Shown: positions 10,460-21,660 of the stretch, piece by piece
Numbering within the stretch: position 1 is the stretch's first letter
How the letters are laid out: every line of letters starts with the position of its first letter
Assembly (NCBI RefSeq): GCF_050947875.1
Contig: NC_134569.1
Coordinates: forward strand, 201,944,627 to 202,008,626
Length of the DNA: 64,000 nt
Source of the DNA: Dermacentor variabilis
Taxonomy: Eukaryota; Arthropoda; Arachnida; Ixodida; Ixodidae
Direction: 5' to 3'
Translations under genes and position numbers: made by a program
Notes under the pieces: generated by a model
What the model was told of the DNA's origin: nothing
The model's database searches: none
Seen by the model: only the letters and a program-made list of their open reading frames with translations

Positions 10460-11756
10460 GGCCAAACAAAAGCTTTATAACAGTGCGCAAAGCAATTAGT
10501 ATGGAGACTGAAAGATATGGTCTTGACTGCAGCTTCTAGAGAATTTTTACCAGCAAATTAGTGGCGCATTTCAAAACAGTGTACACAGTTTTTTGTCATA
10601 GTTAAAGGCACTGACAACGAATTTTCATACACTTTCCTTTTACTGCAATGGAAAGCTTACCGGTCAGAGTGTTTAATCATGAAGTGCACTAACGTTGAAG
10701 ATGCCATAGAACATTTTTTTCAGAACTTGTCGATCTGCAGTGAGGATGTAGTCATTCACTAGAATCAGTTTCTAACTATAACACCTAGAGGAAAATCTGG
10801 CGCCACCGTCTATGAGAATTTCTCAAGGGGCGCTGTGCCGTCATGGGAAGAATGACGGTATTTGCATTTGTGGGGCTTGTGTTGCAAGAGGTTTCATCAA
10901 GAATGTGGATATGGCTACAGAAATAATGCGTTCTTAACGTAAAATCTTCATAGATTTCACGTGAAGAACGCATTATTCCCGCATATTAGATGTTCCAGTG
11001 AAGTTTACTCACCTATAATGCATAACCAAGCGAAGAAAAGCAGTAACAGACAAGCTGTTCCAAAGCAAGCGCGAATATTGTCTGTGCTCCAACTTTAGCA
11101 GCCCGCTGATACTTCTTACGTTTCATATAATTGTACATGCAATAACAAGATCCCATAGTTAAACAAAACATGTTTTTGTGTAATAATAAAGCTAAAAGCT
11201 TTTTACACGCTGTTTTAGAAGAAAATGATTCACTGTGACAGACAGAACGGGGCTTGCCAGGCGCGTCTTCAAGTTGTTCTGGCTCTCCGAGAAAGATGCC
11301 AATCCGAAGTCACAATATACCGACATTCCCATGCATACCACAACGCAGCAGCGCCAGATTTCCCTCTAGGTAATATGGTGAGCGACTAGAAGCATGCTGA
11401 AAAGAGCAATAGGCGAGCGTGATAGCGATCATACACCGGCATTAGTGGGAGGCAGACGATAAGTGTGGCCGTGCTGTAACAAATACAATTTTGTTTATGA
11501 AGCTTATGTTCCTGCAACTCATGTTTTACCGAATTATTAAACGATTGCTGCGATACGTAGCTGCGTGTTGTCTTGTGCAACTGCTGTGATATCTAACCAG
11601 TCAAAGCGAAACCAATCGGAGCGAAAACAAAACGACGCCTTTACACGGGATACAGAGCTGAGAGTGTTGCCGTAGCCATGGGTGCATTTTTGATTTCCAA
11701 AGCATAGAATAATGCGCAAGTGTAACAATATACTAACTGCACCTTTAAGCAATAAC
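10460..11756. other. Left arm, no gene recognised
   Basis: Aligned to about 54142-52855 of the right arm with ordinary divergence and small indels. A segment 11220-11350 and its right counterpart read as protein-like in short frames, but nothing is recognisable. Confidence 0.4.
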
Positions 11757-11939
11757 CAGGGTGTCTACCAAAGTGACATTTAAAAACTCCCGTTAAAAAT
11801 AAAAACTACGTAATCCACTTTTAATAGTAAGGGGTAGGGGTTATGTTATTCAAAAAGGAAACAGAAGGCAGGGGTTAGTAAAAGTGCACAGCGAATAAAA
11901 TATATTCAAAATAAATAGTAAAGCCCATTGCTAATCGAG

Positions 11940-12144
11940 TCGAACATTCTCAAATGCGAATAAAAGCATACAGAATATTTTCGAATATGAGCTATTTCTG
12001 TCAACTGATAGCAAGCTAATTGGTATGAGGCCCGAACTTTATAACGAGCGCGATTCTCTTGCAACAGCTGGGAAGTCAACCTCAACTGTCCTGACATACT
12101 CTCAGCCAGCGCACAACGCCCCAGTGTTGAGTTTCACTGTTTAA
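11940..12144 (+). pseudogene. Transposon-encoded coding remnant, left arm
   Basis: The + frame reads NIFEYELFLSTDSKLIGM followed by RPELYNERDSLATAGKSTS and stops at 12144. The right arm has a fuller version at 52345-52653 on the minus strand. It lies inside the CAGGGTGTCTACCAA element, so it is probably part of that element's protein. No known domain is recognised. Confidence 0.5.
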
Positions 12145-12967
12145 AAGAGCTTTTTTGCTAGGATGAGGGACACCTATTTCTACGTCAGCCAACACTTTGC
12201 TTTTATAGTGCAAAGCGGCGGCATGCTTCCTTTCCCGTTCATTTTTCAATGCGTAGGTCCTTTGTCTTCTAGTTCTCCTTCGGCTGCGCATTCGATATAC
12301 GGACTAGGAAATGTCCTCTTGGACAGTGTACAGTCACTAAGATTTTTTCCGACTCCCTAGGGACCACGAAAACGTCCAAAAAAAGAAGAATGCATGTCTT
12401 TTACAGCCCCTAAGGGCTCAAAGCCCCACAGGCACGCCAGAAAAAGCGCCAAAGGCCTGCCAGTAAACTTATGCATATCGGTGCACGCGCGTATTATCAA
12501 GAAATACATACTGCGTCCCGTGACAATTGCCCCATCCCAAGCTTGTTATGCTTCGCTGCGCAACATCTGTACTGAGGCGAAGCCGACTTTCAGGAACCGG
12601 CATTATGCAACATGCCGTGCTTTCCGAGCTTCGAAGCCAATTGCGAGGACCGCAAAGGCGGGGTCGGTGCTATTGCTGACAGTGGCGAATTCTTTCAATT
12701 AAAAACATTGCACAGAACGGCAAGAAGCTCACTACCGAACCTCGAAGCAGATAGGCCTAGCATGGCCGCGGTGGTGGCTACGGCTGCCAGCTGATCTGCA
12801 TGAGAGTGTGCCGGTTTGAGGCGGCGAGGTTATTGAAATGGCGGCGGTTGTGGCTTTTATTAATTTATTTTCGGACCTGCAGTCACGGCAAGTTACCCGG
12901 AAAATCTGATGAAGGGTTCTTGCATCCAAAATTTCAGACGTTCTTATACATTGACTCTATGGGGTAC

Positions 12968-14552
12968 GTAGCGGGGCTAGGGTGGCTAGAATGGGGAGGT
13001 GTGAAGACCGGCCTCCGGTAGCTGGCCCCAAAACGCGTTCCTGCCGCGTGACGGCGCTGCCGGCCGGGGCGCCGTTTAGGGCGCCGTAGTTTGTCGCGGC
13101 GTCTGGATACCTCCGGGCGGGAAAATGATTTGGTAGCGCTTAGTTTTAGCGTTTGAATGCGTTAGAATCTGATCAGACTTCTTTCTCTACATTGTAGATG
13201 CAGAGAGAATTTAATGTTTCGCTGCTCTCATTCCACATGGAAACAGCGAGCACCGACTACGCAGCCGACACAGCAACGGTTTTTGCGACCACCTCTTGCC
13301 GAGATTAGCGCGCTTATTCCTTGCCGAAAGTATAGTTCATAGGAATCGCCGCGCAAGGCCAGCGCATTGGAATAACCTTGAATGTGTCGCCCACACATAA
13401 GTCACATACCTGGGATTGTAACATTACTTTAAATGGAGGAAGTTCATGCAATATATCAGCATTGTGGTGAAGAAATTCTAGAAAGTACAAAGCGCTTGTG
13501 ATTTAATACATGTTTATTGGAAATAACAGTTATTGCATAACATCACATTGTTACAAAACATTACTTCTTGGCTTTGTCGTGGATGACACACTGATTTAAG
13601 CCTTTGAGGAGAAAGTGAATACGTGTTATACAATAAAACCTAGACACCCATCCTGTTAGATCAGCGGAATGCTTCCTTCAGCCAATCTGTGGCACATTGG
13701 CTGCTAGAAGCAAGAAATTCTTCACAACTTTTGCGTGCACTCGCGTACTGCTAAATGCACGAGTGAACCTGTCGATCCTCGAGTGTCTGAATGAGGTTGT
13801 ATAGACAGACTGATTGATCCCTTTTGATTGATCAGCCGAGCCCTTTTGCATGGGCCTCGTACTGATCCAGAAATGCTAGCATGTTGTTGTGCAGTTTCTT
13901 GAGCACTGCTACGTCTGAAACACGAAAAGCATTTACCACCGGCACACAAAAATGAGCACAGTGGCTGTGGGCATACCTCAAAGCTTCAGCTGGAAACCGT
14001 GATGTCATGGCTTCAATTACTTGAGCCATCACGTCAATGAACACCGTTGTTGGCTCCAGATTTGAGTACTGTTGCTCAATTTTTTGTCTGTGTAAGTCCA
14101 TGGCGTGCACAACTGCACTGTTGAAAATATTGAAGGCCAGATTTACCAGCATCTTTTCAAATCCACTAGAATATATGTGTGAATATGTCAAACTTGGGTG
14201 CAAGTTTCAATGTCAAGGCACTGCTGTCGACCTTCCATATCGTTGTAACAGGTTCACAGGGTGTCAAGGGATAGCGACAGCAGCTCACACCACATGCTTT
14301 GAAGAAAAACTTAGGAAACGCGAGAAAAACACAGCTGCACTACACCGACCACAAGAGTTACTTTGCACTGCACCGTGGCCTACGAGACTGACAAGCTCAC
14401 GGCGACCCCGCGCTAGCCACCCTACCCGCGCCCCCGACGGAAGCGCCAAATTTTCCCTCAGTGGGAGGAACGCGCAGCGGGGCCTCCCTAGGCAATGGCG
14501 GCGGCGCCGCGGTCTTCACACCTCCCAATTCTAGCCACCCTAGCGGGGCTGC
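12968..14552 (-). mobile_element. Nested TIR element carrying a P-like fragment (left arm only)
   Basis: The ends are inverted repeats about 40 bp long: 12968-13010 contains GCTAGGGTGGCTAGAAT and GGGAGGTGTGAAGACCG, and 14511-14552 is its reverse complement with a few differences. The element is 1.6 kb long. Right-arm homology stops at about 12975, at the element's edge, so it entered after the arms formed or was lost from the right arm. No clear target duplication was found. It contains the transposase-like frame at 13832-14203. Confidence 0.65.
13832..14203 (-). pseudogene. P-element/THAP9-like transposase fragment
   Basis: A 124-codon open frame with GFEKMLVNLAFNIFNSAV followed by FIDVMAQVIEAMTSRFPAEA and a helical end (AVLKKLHNNMLAFLDQYEAH). 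The pattern of a conserved FEKM-V-LA--F segment, a short linker and then D-M---I-A---R resembles the RNase H insertion region of P-element/THAP9 transposases. I place it there from memory of the family, with limited certainty. Catalytic acidic residues and an N-terminal zinc finger are not visible, so it is a remnant. It sits within the nested TIR element whose ends flank it symmetrically. Its start may be an exon boundary, since TTCTAG precedes the conserved region. Confidence 0.35.
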
Positions 14553-14809
14553 GAAGCCGTCCGAATTATGTGGCGTCCGAAAGTCTCTCGCCGACTACTC
14601 TAGCAGCGGCTCCAACCGACGACGCGGCATCAAATAACCTTCGTGACGATTCCTCTCTAACTCGAGCCAGAATTACCTCGACTTTCGTTCCCTTTCAATA
14701 AAATTACAACCAATTTTCCCTGATAGAAGCACAAATTCCACGAGTTTTTCCAGACTACTGAAAATCTGAGAATTCGCGGTTTTTCCAGTTGGTAGACACC
14801 CTGAATAAC

Positions 14810-15242
14810 AGTCGACTTAAGTATAGTAGTCTGGTAGAATACATCAGAAGTACCAAGATTTCACTGGCTACGTCTAAGCACTTAATGGTTTGAGTCTTTC
14901 TTCGCCAATTAAAAACTATAACTCCTACTTAAATCGCGAACAGCGTGCTGGATTGTATCACTACAAAATATGGTCATTTGATTTCCACCAACGTTCTGGC
15001 GAGTTGTCAGTCCCTTTACCATCATTTTAACTGAACTGCAAGACCACGAAACACCACATGCTGTCTCCAGCAACCTGAGTTGACAAAGCACGAGTAAAGC
15101 TTTCTATACGCTGCCAAAAATGCAGTGGAAGTGTTTCTTCATTCTTTGTTGTCTTTCATTATTCAGATGCACAAACGAAACTTTTTGGTTCAGTTACACA
15201 GTTTGAACCAGGAAAGGATTAAGAAAAGTTCGCAACACTCAC
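14810..15242. other. Left-arm sequence without right-arm partner
   Basis: Follows the AATAAC target duplication. No match to the right arm between 48235 and 51485 could be found by eye. No gene is recognised. Confidence 0.4.
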
Positions 15243-15377
15243 GCAATTACGTCGTACTCGTCTGAGTACGGACGCATTGATGGCACGATCACAGCGTTCG
15301 GGTAAAAGTCTACGTCGATTGGGAGGTGAAAGTGGAACCAGATTAGTCGGCGAGGAGCGATAATCTGAACCGACAGC
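15243..15377 (-). CDS. Isolated internal exon candidate, 45 codons, left arm only
   Basis: On the minus strand a polypyrimidine stretch ending ATTACTGCAG precedes 15377, and GTGAGT follows 15243, so both splice sites are canonical. The 135 bp between them are open and encode a hydrophobic, well-ordered peptide that includes IIAPRRLIWFHFHLPIDVDF followed by NAVIVPSMRPYSDEYDVIA. This looks like a real host exon, but I cannot name the protein. No counterpart survives in the right arm, where the equivalent interval holds a mariner and unrelated repeats. It could belong to a gene whose other exons lie outside the alignable arms. Confidence 0.45.
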
Positions 15378-15901
15378 CTGCAGTAATAATTTAAGAAAAG
15401 GGAATTAGCAGATGTATACATACTCTTAGCAGGCATACATCGGGAACAGCATCAGCTACAATAAAGCCGCTTAGAAGTTGTGTGCGAGTCGAACCAAGTT
15501 ATTAAGACAAGGCCGCCGCCAGGCGGCGCTGCTGTGCTACTGCGAGTGCTGCATGCATACAGTCCATGGGTCTCGGGAAACAACTGCGTAGCTCGTGCTG
15601 TCAGCTCTATGGACACAAGTAAATGCACATTATGCAAAATAGAAGTGAGGCGAGCAGTCAGGACACAAGAGTAGAGAAGTGCACAACACGAACGTCGACT
15701 ATCAACTGACGGGAGCACTGAGGCGAAAAAAGAGAGAAGACACAAAACTCACCTGCGCAAGCTCAGAAATGGTATCACCACGCGTCAGTCGGGTACATGT
15801 GCCGGTCTACGTGAGAGATAACTGTTAAGGCGCTTAATCTCTTCCTTATGTAAAGTAATCGAAGGCTGACTCACGCACGCACTTGCACCATTATAGATAT
15901 G

Positions 15902-16168
15902 TCATGCCTCTACCATAAGACGCGTTTCTTCATTCTTATGCCTGTACAATATCGCGCATTCATCTAACTCTGGCGTGCAGTTACAATCTCGGCAATGAAG
16001 CGAAAGATTAGAAGGCGATCCACCGGTTAACGACCTTTTATGTTCCATTAGCCTCTGATTAATACACCGTCTCGTTCGCCCTACGTAGAACTGGCCACAG
16101 CTAAGGGGAATTTTATAAACGACACCCATACGACAGTCAGTAAAACTGTTGTTCTTATTGTGCTTCAC
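15902..16168 (-). pseudogene. Penelope GIY-YIG endonuclease domain
   Basis: The frame contains MGVVYKIPLSCGQFYVGRT, the GIY-YIG signature in its Penelope form (VYKIPL.CG..Y.G.T), then RRCINQRLMEHKRSL with the conserved R and E-H, and a Cys/His cluster (LHCRDCNCTPEL) typical of these elements. The domain nicks DNA to prime reverse transcription at the target. The conserved linker sequence upstream is at 16278-16634. Frames are offset between them, with stops between 16169 and 16277, so the copy is inactive. The C-terminal tail continues recognisably to about 15790. Confidence 0.85.
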
Positions 16169-16277
16169 TGGAGAAATATCTGTTCGTTTTTTGCCTTTTA
16201 CCCGCTCCTTTTTTTTTTGTACGGCAGCGCATATCTTACCATGCTTATAGGGAGCAGTGAAAGCAACATCTTATCTA

Positions 16278-16634
16278 CTAGCAACTTTTTTTAAGCCTGT
16301 GCGACACTGAATGAATATACGGAATAGCCACTACTCTTTTTTTGCTATTACTGCTTTCTGTAATCACGTCCGTCCCTCTCGATACCGACTTCTTTAGGCG
16401 CTCAGCCACAGTGGCCACCGCTACACTAGGATACCCTGCTTCTAATAGACGCCGGACCTGCGCATTAAAACTGGCGCTCATTTTGTGCATGCACGATCTG
16501 GTGAGGGAAGACTTAAGGCATGACATGGCAATTCCGTTTTTTACTAATTTAGAATGATTGGATTGAAAGTTTAGCAACCGCTTCGAAGATCTTGGGGAGT
16601 ACTGCCAACAAACATGATTTTGTTCGAAAATCAA
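16278..16634 (-). pseudogene. Penelope linker region between RT and endonuclease
   Basis: Encodes HSKLVKNGIAMSCLKSSL, then MSASFNAQVRRLLEAGYPS and RVVAIPYIHSVSHRLKK. In Penelope proteins this stretch connects the reverse transcriptase thumb to the GIY-YIG domain. The RT core itself is missing because the element is truncated near 16700. Confidence 0.75.
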
Positions 16635-16797
16635 GGAAATGTCAAGAAACTGAATTACGCGTCGCTGAGGAAATTCCTTGGTAAACTTTAATCCTCCCCC
16701 ACTTCTCTACTCTTGTGTCCTGTCTGCACGCCTCACTTCTATTTTGCATAATGAATCCTTGCCAACTAGCTCAGCTTTCTGTCGTTCTAAATGCACA

Positions 16798-17639
16798 AAA
16801 CGTTGCAATGCGTTTGCAGCGGCACCTGTGCTTAGGGAATCCAGAGTTTCGTTATGAGAAGCAGAATACTCGATGAAAGAAAGCATCGATTACAGTGAGA
16901 AATGGGGCTAGCTGGTGTTAGCCGGTACCGATTAGCTGTAACTAATAACTACGATAGGACAAACCAGACAAGGACAACAGCATAATGCCCTTGTCTAGTG
17001 TGTCATACCACGGTGATTAGGTTTAGTCAGATTGCAACATGCAGCAGACTTTAATAAAAGTATTTACTTCGTTAGGAGTGTGCGAAATAATAGATTGCGA
17101 ATCCAATCAAGAAAACGATCAATTTTCCGATATTCGATTCTACATTCAGCTTTTTAACAGAGACTTTTGCTTGTAAATTTTGTGCAAAAGACATGGTGCT
17201 GCACGTGCCCAAGGGGCTACTCACATTTTGTAACAAGAATGAATCAGTAACTTGGGTACCTAAGTGTCGGGATGTACTAGTTTAGTATATTCTACTTCTG
17301 TTAAAGGGAACAGTGAATTAATATGACACCACTGATAACTCAGTTTGTATATGAAGGTTTGGAAAACTTTAGATTGTTTCTCACACCGTGGTCTACAGAC
17401 TGAAAGTATCACCAAGTATCACAGGGGTCTGCAGAGACTCATCTGGACCCTGACCATGAATAAGCCTCGCCTAGCAGAAGACCTGGGGAATCTGTTGCGA
17501 CAAACTTTAATTAAACGGGTGTGGACGGCATTGAGAAACCGGATGAGGTATCATTAGTACAACAGGTTGCCGACGAATGTGAAAAACCAAAAATGTTTAG
17601 GGACCTCGTTCATAATCCAAACCCTCATCACAAACGAAG
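16798..17639. other. Left arm, conserved but unrecognised
   Basis: Aligns with about 48010-47170. The open frame 17345-17557 has a nearly identical partner at 47251-47463. It lies just upstream of the gypsy integrase remnant and may be part of the same decayed element. Confidence 0.4.
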
Positions 17640-18175
17640 AATCTGTATACACATGTCGAAAGAATAAGATTTTTCTTTGTTAGTTATCCGTTTTATTCAT
17701 GGTGCCCTTACCTGACAAGATGGCGTTGCATCAGACTGTTAGAAAATTGACGGTTAAAATTCACAAGGAACAAGTGCACCAATTTCTTGTAGCTTACCGC
17801 GCCGGTTCAATATTGCATAATGTGACCTGTGCCGAAGCAACCGGGCAGAAGGCATGGAAAGAGCACACCGATGCTCGACTTCTTGCCAACCTTTCCTCAC
17901 GATCAACACAATGCACAGTTCAACCACAGTAACGGGAAAGGTAGTACTCGTCGGTTCAGCGAGACGGCCGTCTGTGCAAATGAAGGTAGAAGGAAAGGTT
18001 TCGAGGGCACGCATTCTTGTTATTTCCAGCAGCGGATATTCGCCTCTTCCAAAGAACTATCCATTTCCTGCCTCGCAAACAAGCACCACACGAAACGAGA
18101 TCGAACCTTTACTTCGCCTTAACAGGCGGCCCTCTAAACAAGCAATTAGATTTTACATGCCCGAACAATAACCAT
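17640..18175 (+). pseudogene. Ty3/gypsy integrase C-terminal remnant, left arm
   Basis: Across shifting frames the sequence reads KEQVHQFLVAYRAGSI with ATGQKAWKEHTDARLL, matching the gypsy integrase pattern ..FL..YR.TPH..TG..PAE.. in degenerate form. It is followed by DQHNAQFNHSNGK and RRFSETAVCANEGRRKGFEG, which resembles the C-terminal RRF..G..V.ARN...G... segment. Integrase joins LTR DNA to the host genome. At least two frame changes are needed, no LTRs are visible nearby, and the right arm has an equally broken copy at 46680-47110. It is ancient and predates the arm duplication. Confidence 0.55.
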
Positions 18176-20097
18176 GACGCCATTATTTTCGCCCCGTTCC
18201 TTAGAAGGAGCCACAGTTGCAACTCAACACGCAGTATGGGTTGAGGAATTCAATATGAAGTGACCGAGGGGCTTGAATAGCAGCCTCCCTTGCCGCCCCA
18301 GCCAAACGTCCGAGCATGCTCCATACATTTAACTGCCAGTTTCAATCCACCCCCCCCCCTCCTCCTCTTGGGTGAAGCACACGACAGCCCTGTTCTCTGG
18401 CACAACACATTTCTTTTCTCAGCGATGCAACAAACGTAATGAGGGGCTTTATGAAACAAAATAACAAGCAATGTTCAAGAACTACAAATTGCTAGAATTT
18501 TACATTTACGAACCTTTCCCAATCAGTCTGGTGGGGTACTGCTTCAGTAGCTCATCCGTCTTGTGCTTTTCTTAAAGGCGGTGATTCAACATGTACTTGT
18601 TCAACTGAGCTTTCGGCTCTGAAAGGAAAAAAAAGTTAAATTGCCAGAAGCCAAGACAGTCGTGGTGGACCTTCAAACAGGCACACAAATCAAGTTGTAA
18701 TTTCTAACATTTTGGGGATGACTAAAACACAGGGGTGCTTGTACGCAAAGCTGGGACTGCATTCTCAATTAATCCACTTCAGGAATGCTTGCAATTTTGC
18801 TTAATGTCGCACCCCACACAAAGAGCCACTAGAGCGACGGGCATTCTGCCTGCTGTCTTAGCCCAACAGCATTGCTGAAAGAGATATCCCTAGAAGTGAC
18901 TGATCCACAACATTGACCTAGCCCATCAGTAGTTTGTAAAAGGTTCGTTTGATTGTGGCCGAAAGTAACAAGGTTTGCTGTATTATATAGACAATGTCAG
19001 GCCAAACGAATGTTTGCGACGTCCTATGTTCATGATCGTATCTACGAAAAATAATTAAGCATGATGCTTTGAAGGAACACCAAATATTTCCCATCGTCTG
19101 TCACAGCCCGTCAGTGGCTTGCTGGGCCAACTTGTGATACACGAAATGCTAAATTACACATGCGCCTCACAGTTAATATGTAAACACTAGATTGGTGGAA
19201 TTGCAGGGGATTGGCACAATGGCTGCAGGATAGCCAAGCTGCTGACCAAAACACGCAGGGATGTCTACAATGGGTTGTTTCAAATTGCCCTTGCGCAGCG
19301 ACATATCTGCCACTAGAATACATATTTTGAACAGTGAGCAAACTAATGGTTTTTTTTGTAACCGATATTGCCCCGGATCTCGTAATTTCAGTTTTATTAT
19401 GATAGAATACGCATTGGTTGTTCATGCTTTATTTCGAACTTTATTCAGTACGCGTCCGATTCTGCAGACTTCCTAGGAATCTGGAATCTGTAAAAGAACA
19501 CACGCACACGAAAAACGCCACTATACGTATTTTTCAGACGAATAGAGTAAACAACGGAGTATCAGATCACCACTACTGCATCGTCAAGATAGCTCTGAAA
19601 AGACGTTAATTTTTAAAATGTCGCAATTATATCTGAAAGGTGTAGCAGTGATAGCAATAGCAAAGTACTGAGGAACTACATGAAGAAAGGGTGGTAGTTT
19701 TATCGGCCATATAAATTGCAGTTGCACTTGGCACAAAAAAACATAAAAAGATCACTTGACTGTGGACACATGACATCACAACACTCATGATGAAGAGCAG
19801 TAGCACTCGCAAGCAAACACTGCGCGACGCTAAGCAGTGAGAACACAGCACACACGACGCCACCAGTCGTCTCGGCTCGCCAAACTTTGCACCGGCCGCA
19901 CCTTGTGCAGCAATGACCAGGCTACAAGACGAGATGCACCCGCTAGAAGAGAAGACAGCAACCGAAATTTCAGGCATCCTTATACACTGGCTTTATGGGC
20001 TAAGTGTATAAGACGAACAAAGACCTCACTGTGACAAGAACAACATGTAACAAAAAGTCATGCAGATCGCACGCACTGTGGGAATCGATGCAATCGA
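18176..20097. other. Left arm, no gene recognised
   Basis: Partner of about 46680-44530. A C run lies at 18350-18358. The open frames are not preserved between the arms. Confidence 0.4.
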
Positions 20098-20505
20098 AGC
20101 TTTGGGCTGGTTGCTTTCACTGACGATAATTAGCACCCATGTTTTCTACAGACGAGCATGCATGCACGTCACACATGTTAGACTCAGCCAGGCCAACATC
20201 TCCAGCATATCACTGAAGCTTGTATTTCTCTAATGTTCGTCACTGGTGTTGACACATGGAGTGTTTAACAGGAGAACAAGGTTTCAGACAACAGGATGTC
20301 AGGATCCAACCTACTGCATGTGACTTCATAGCGCAGACTCGTGATGCGCTTGACACGCCGGCGAACTTCGCCACATGCTGCTCGGGCTAGCGCGAGCTTG
20401 TCCTCGGTGTCGAGTAGCGTGAAATAATCACCAAGTTTCATCACCAGCTTGAGACTGCCTTTGATGTAAGTGAAGGCTGCTCTGTCTGCTTCCACGTGTC
20501 AAAAG
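20098..20505. repeat. Low-divergence patch between arms (left side)
   Basis: About 400 bp with one difference found by eye against the reverse complement of 44118-44530. Identity continues past the stop codon of the open frame here into apparently non-coding DNA, so coding constraint alone does not explain it. Confidence 0.65.
20265..20495 (-). CDS. Exon-like open frame, identical in both arms, function unknown
   Basis: About 76 codons on the minus strand, including DRAAFTYIKGSLKLVMKLGD, then YFTLLDTEDKLALARAACG and VRRRVKRITSLRYEVTCS, ending ETLFSC and a stop. Composition is protein-like, with alternating charged and hydrophobic residues, and the right arm (44118-44363) encodes the same peptide. 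There is no ATG at the start (the first open codon is GTG). A splice acceptor-like GGAAGCAG precedes it, and a stronger one (TTTCTTTTGGCAG) lies 31 bp upstream but out of frame. It may be a terminal exon. No family is recognised. Confidence 0.35.
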   Translation of the reverse strand: MEADRAAFTYIKGSLKLVMKLGDYFTLLDTEDKLALARAACGEVRRRVKRITSLRYEVTCSRLDPDILLSETLFSC

Positions 20506-21660
20506 TGCAGCTGCTACTCTTTCCTGCCAAAAGAAACAGCGTGTGAAGACGACCAAGTTTGACTACAGTTCTAGCACATGTGGACAGGAGACAAACCACT
20601 TTCCAGAATTTCCAGAAACAGCGTCAAATACGACAAAATAGTAGCAACAAAAAAAAGGTTTCCGCTGGAGTAATGAATGTATTCCCAATACACAAGGGGA
20701 AGACAAAAGAATGGACACACAAAGTGCGAATTCGAGATTGTGTTGTCTGTCTTATGTCCTGGAAAAACTGATTATCCATGAATAACTAGCGCAATGCTCC
20801 AGTGTGGCCGAACGAAGCAGCTTTGAAGGCGCTTTGGTGATGCTTTATAATAAAGCTTTAACTTGGGAACCGCTATCTAAATACATGGGACCGAAGAAAT
20901 CCTTTTGTTTGACAACTACTCCATTTATTCCAATGAGGTTGGTTGCATTAATAGTACTATCCTTTATTTAATTAAAAAATTACGCATTCAAAAACCGGTC
21001 AGCCCAAGCCATGGAGGCTTGTTGGGCTGTACCCGGCAGTCGGCGACAAGTACTCCAAAAAAATAAAACAAGGTTAGGAAGCCATAAACTGAAGCAATTT
21101 ACAAAAAAAAGCAAACTACAACGAAAAAGGAGGCTACAACACAAAAGCAAAGTACCACAAACAAAACGTGAGCTACGAGCAAACGAAAGCTCAAAAAGAA
21201 AAGCTAAAAAAGTGAAGCAAATAAGGGTACACGCCAATCTAGACCAACCGAAACTAAACAAAACTATAGCACGGACTAATGACAACTAAACAAGAATTGG
21301 TTTTGAGGTGCAGTTTGAATGTTTGTTTTGATGCGAGAGTACAGTTCAGTGGGTAAAGAATTACAAACGTTAGGAAGATATGTTCTGCTATAACGACAAA
21401 ACGGGTGTAACACCGCGGGGTAGTGAACGTATTATGGTGTCAGAGTGGTCTGGCAGGAATCAACGGGAAAAGAAAATGCCCAACTTGGGATCTTGGGACT
21501 GTAGAAAGCATCTTTTATTCATACCCTCAATATTTTTTTTCTTTAGAGAAGTTCCTGAAAATGGCAAACTTTCAGGAAATTCAAAGTATCAAGTTTACCA
21601 CTCTAACTCGGCAACAACAACAAAACTATATCGCAGTGCTGTAATGTGCACCTGCTATAG

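Larger units (their letters stand above)
11757..14803. mobile_element. TIR DNA transposon with 6-bp target duplication, left arm
   Basis: The ends are exact 15-bp inverted repeats: CAGGGTGTCTACCAA at 11757-11771 and TTGGTAGACACCCTG at 14789-14803. Both are flanked directly by AATAAC (11751-11756 and 14804-14809), a 6-bp target duplication. The right arm has the matching first end at 52840-52854, so insertion preceded the inverted duplication. The interior from 11930 to 12975 is shared with the right arm; 12968-14552 is a second, nested element. The superfamily is uncertain: hAT normally makes 8-bp duplications, and 6 bp is unusual. Confidence 0.75.
15630..16787 (-). mobile_element. Penelope-like element insertion (left arm only)
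   Basis: The segment is flanked by the 10-bp direct repeat TAAATGCACA (15620-15629 and 16788-16797). The right arm shows the uninterrupted site at about 48010-48030. Just inside the ends lie inverted copies of a 45-50 bp sequence containing GCAAAATAGAAGTGAGG and GGACACAAGAGTAGAG (about 15633-15676 and 16705-16750), a terminal arrangement seen in Penelope elements. The interior encodes the end of the RT-linked region and the GIY-YIG nuclease on the minus strand. It is 5' truncated. Confidence 0.85.
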
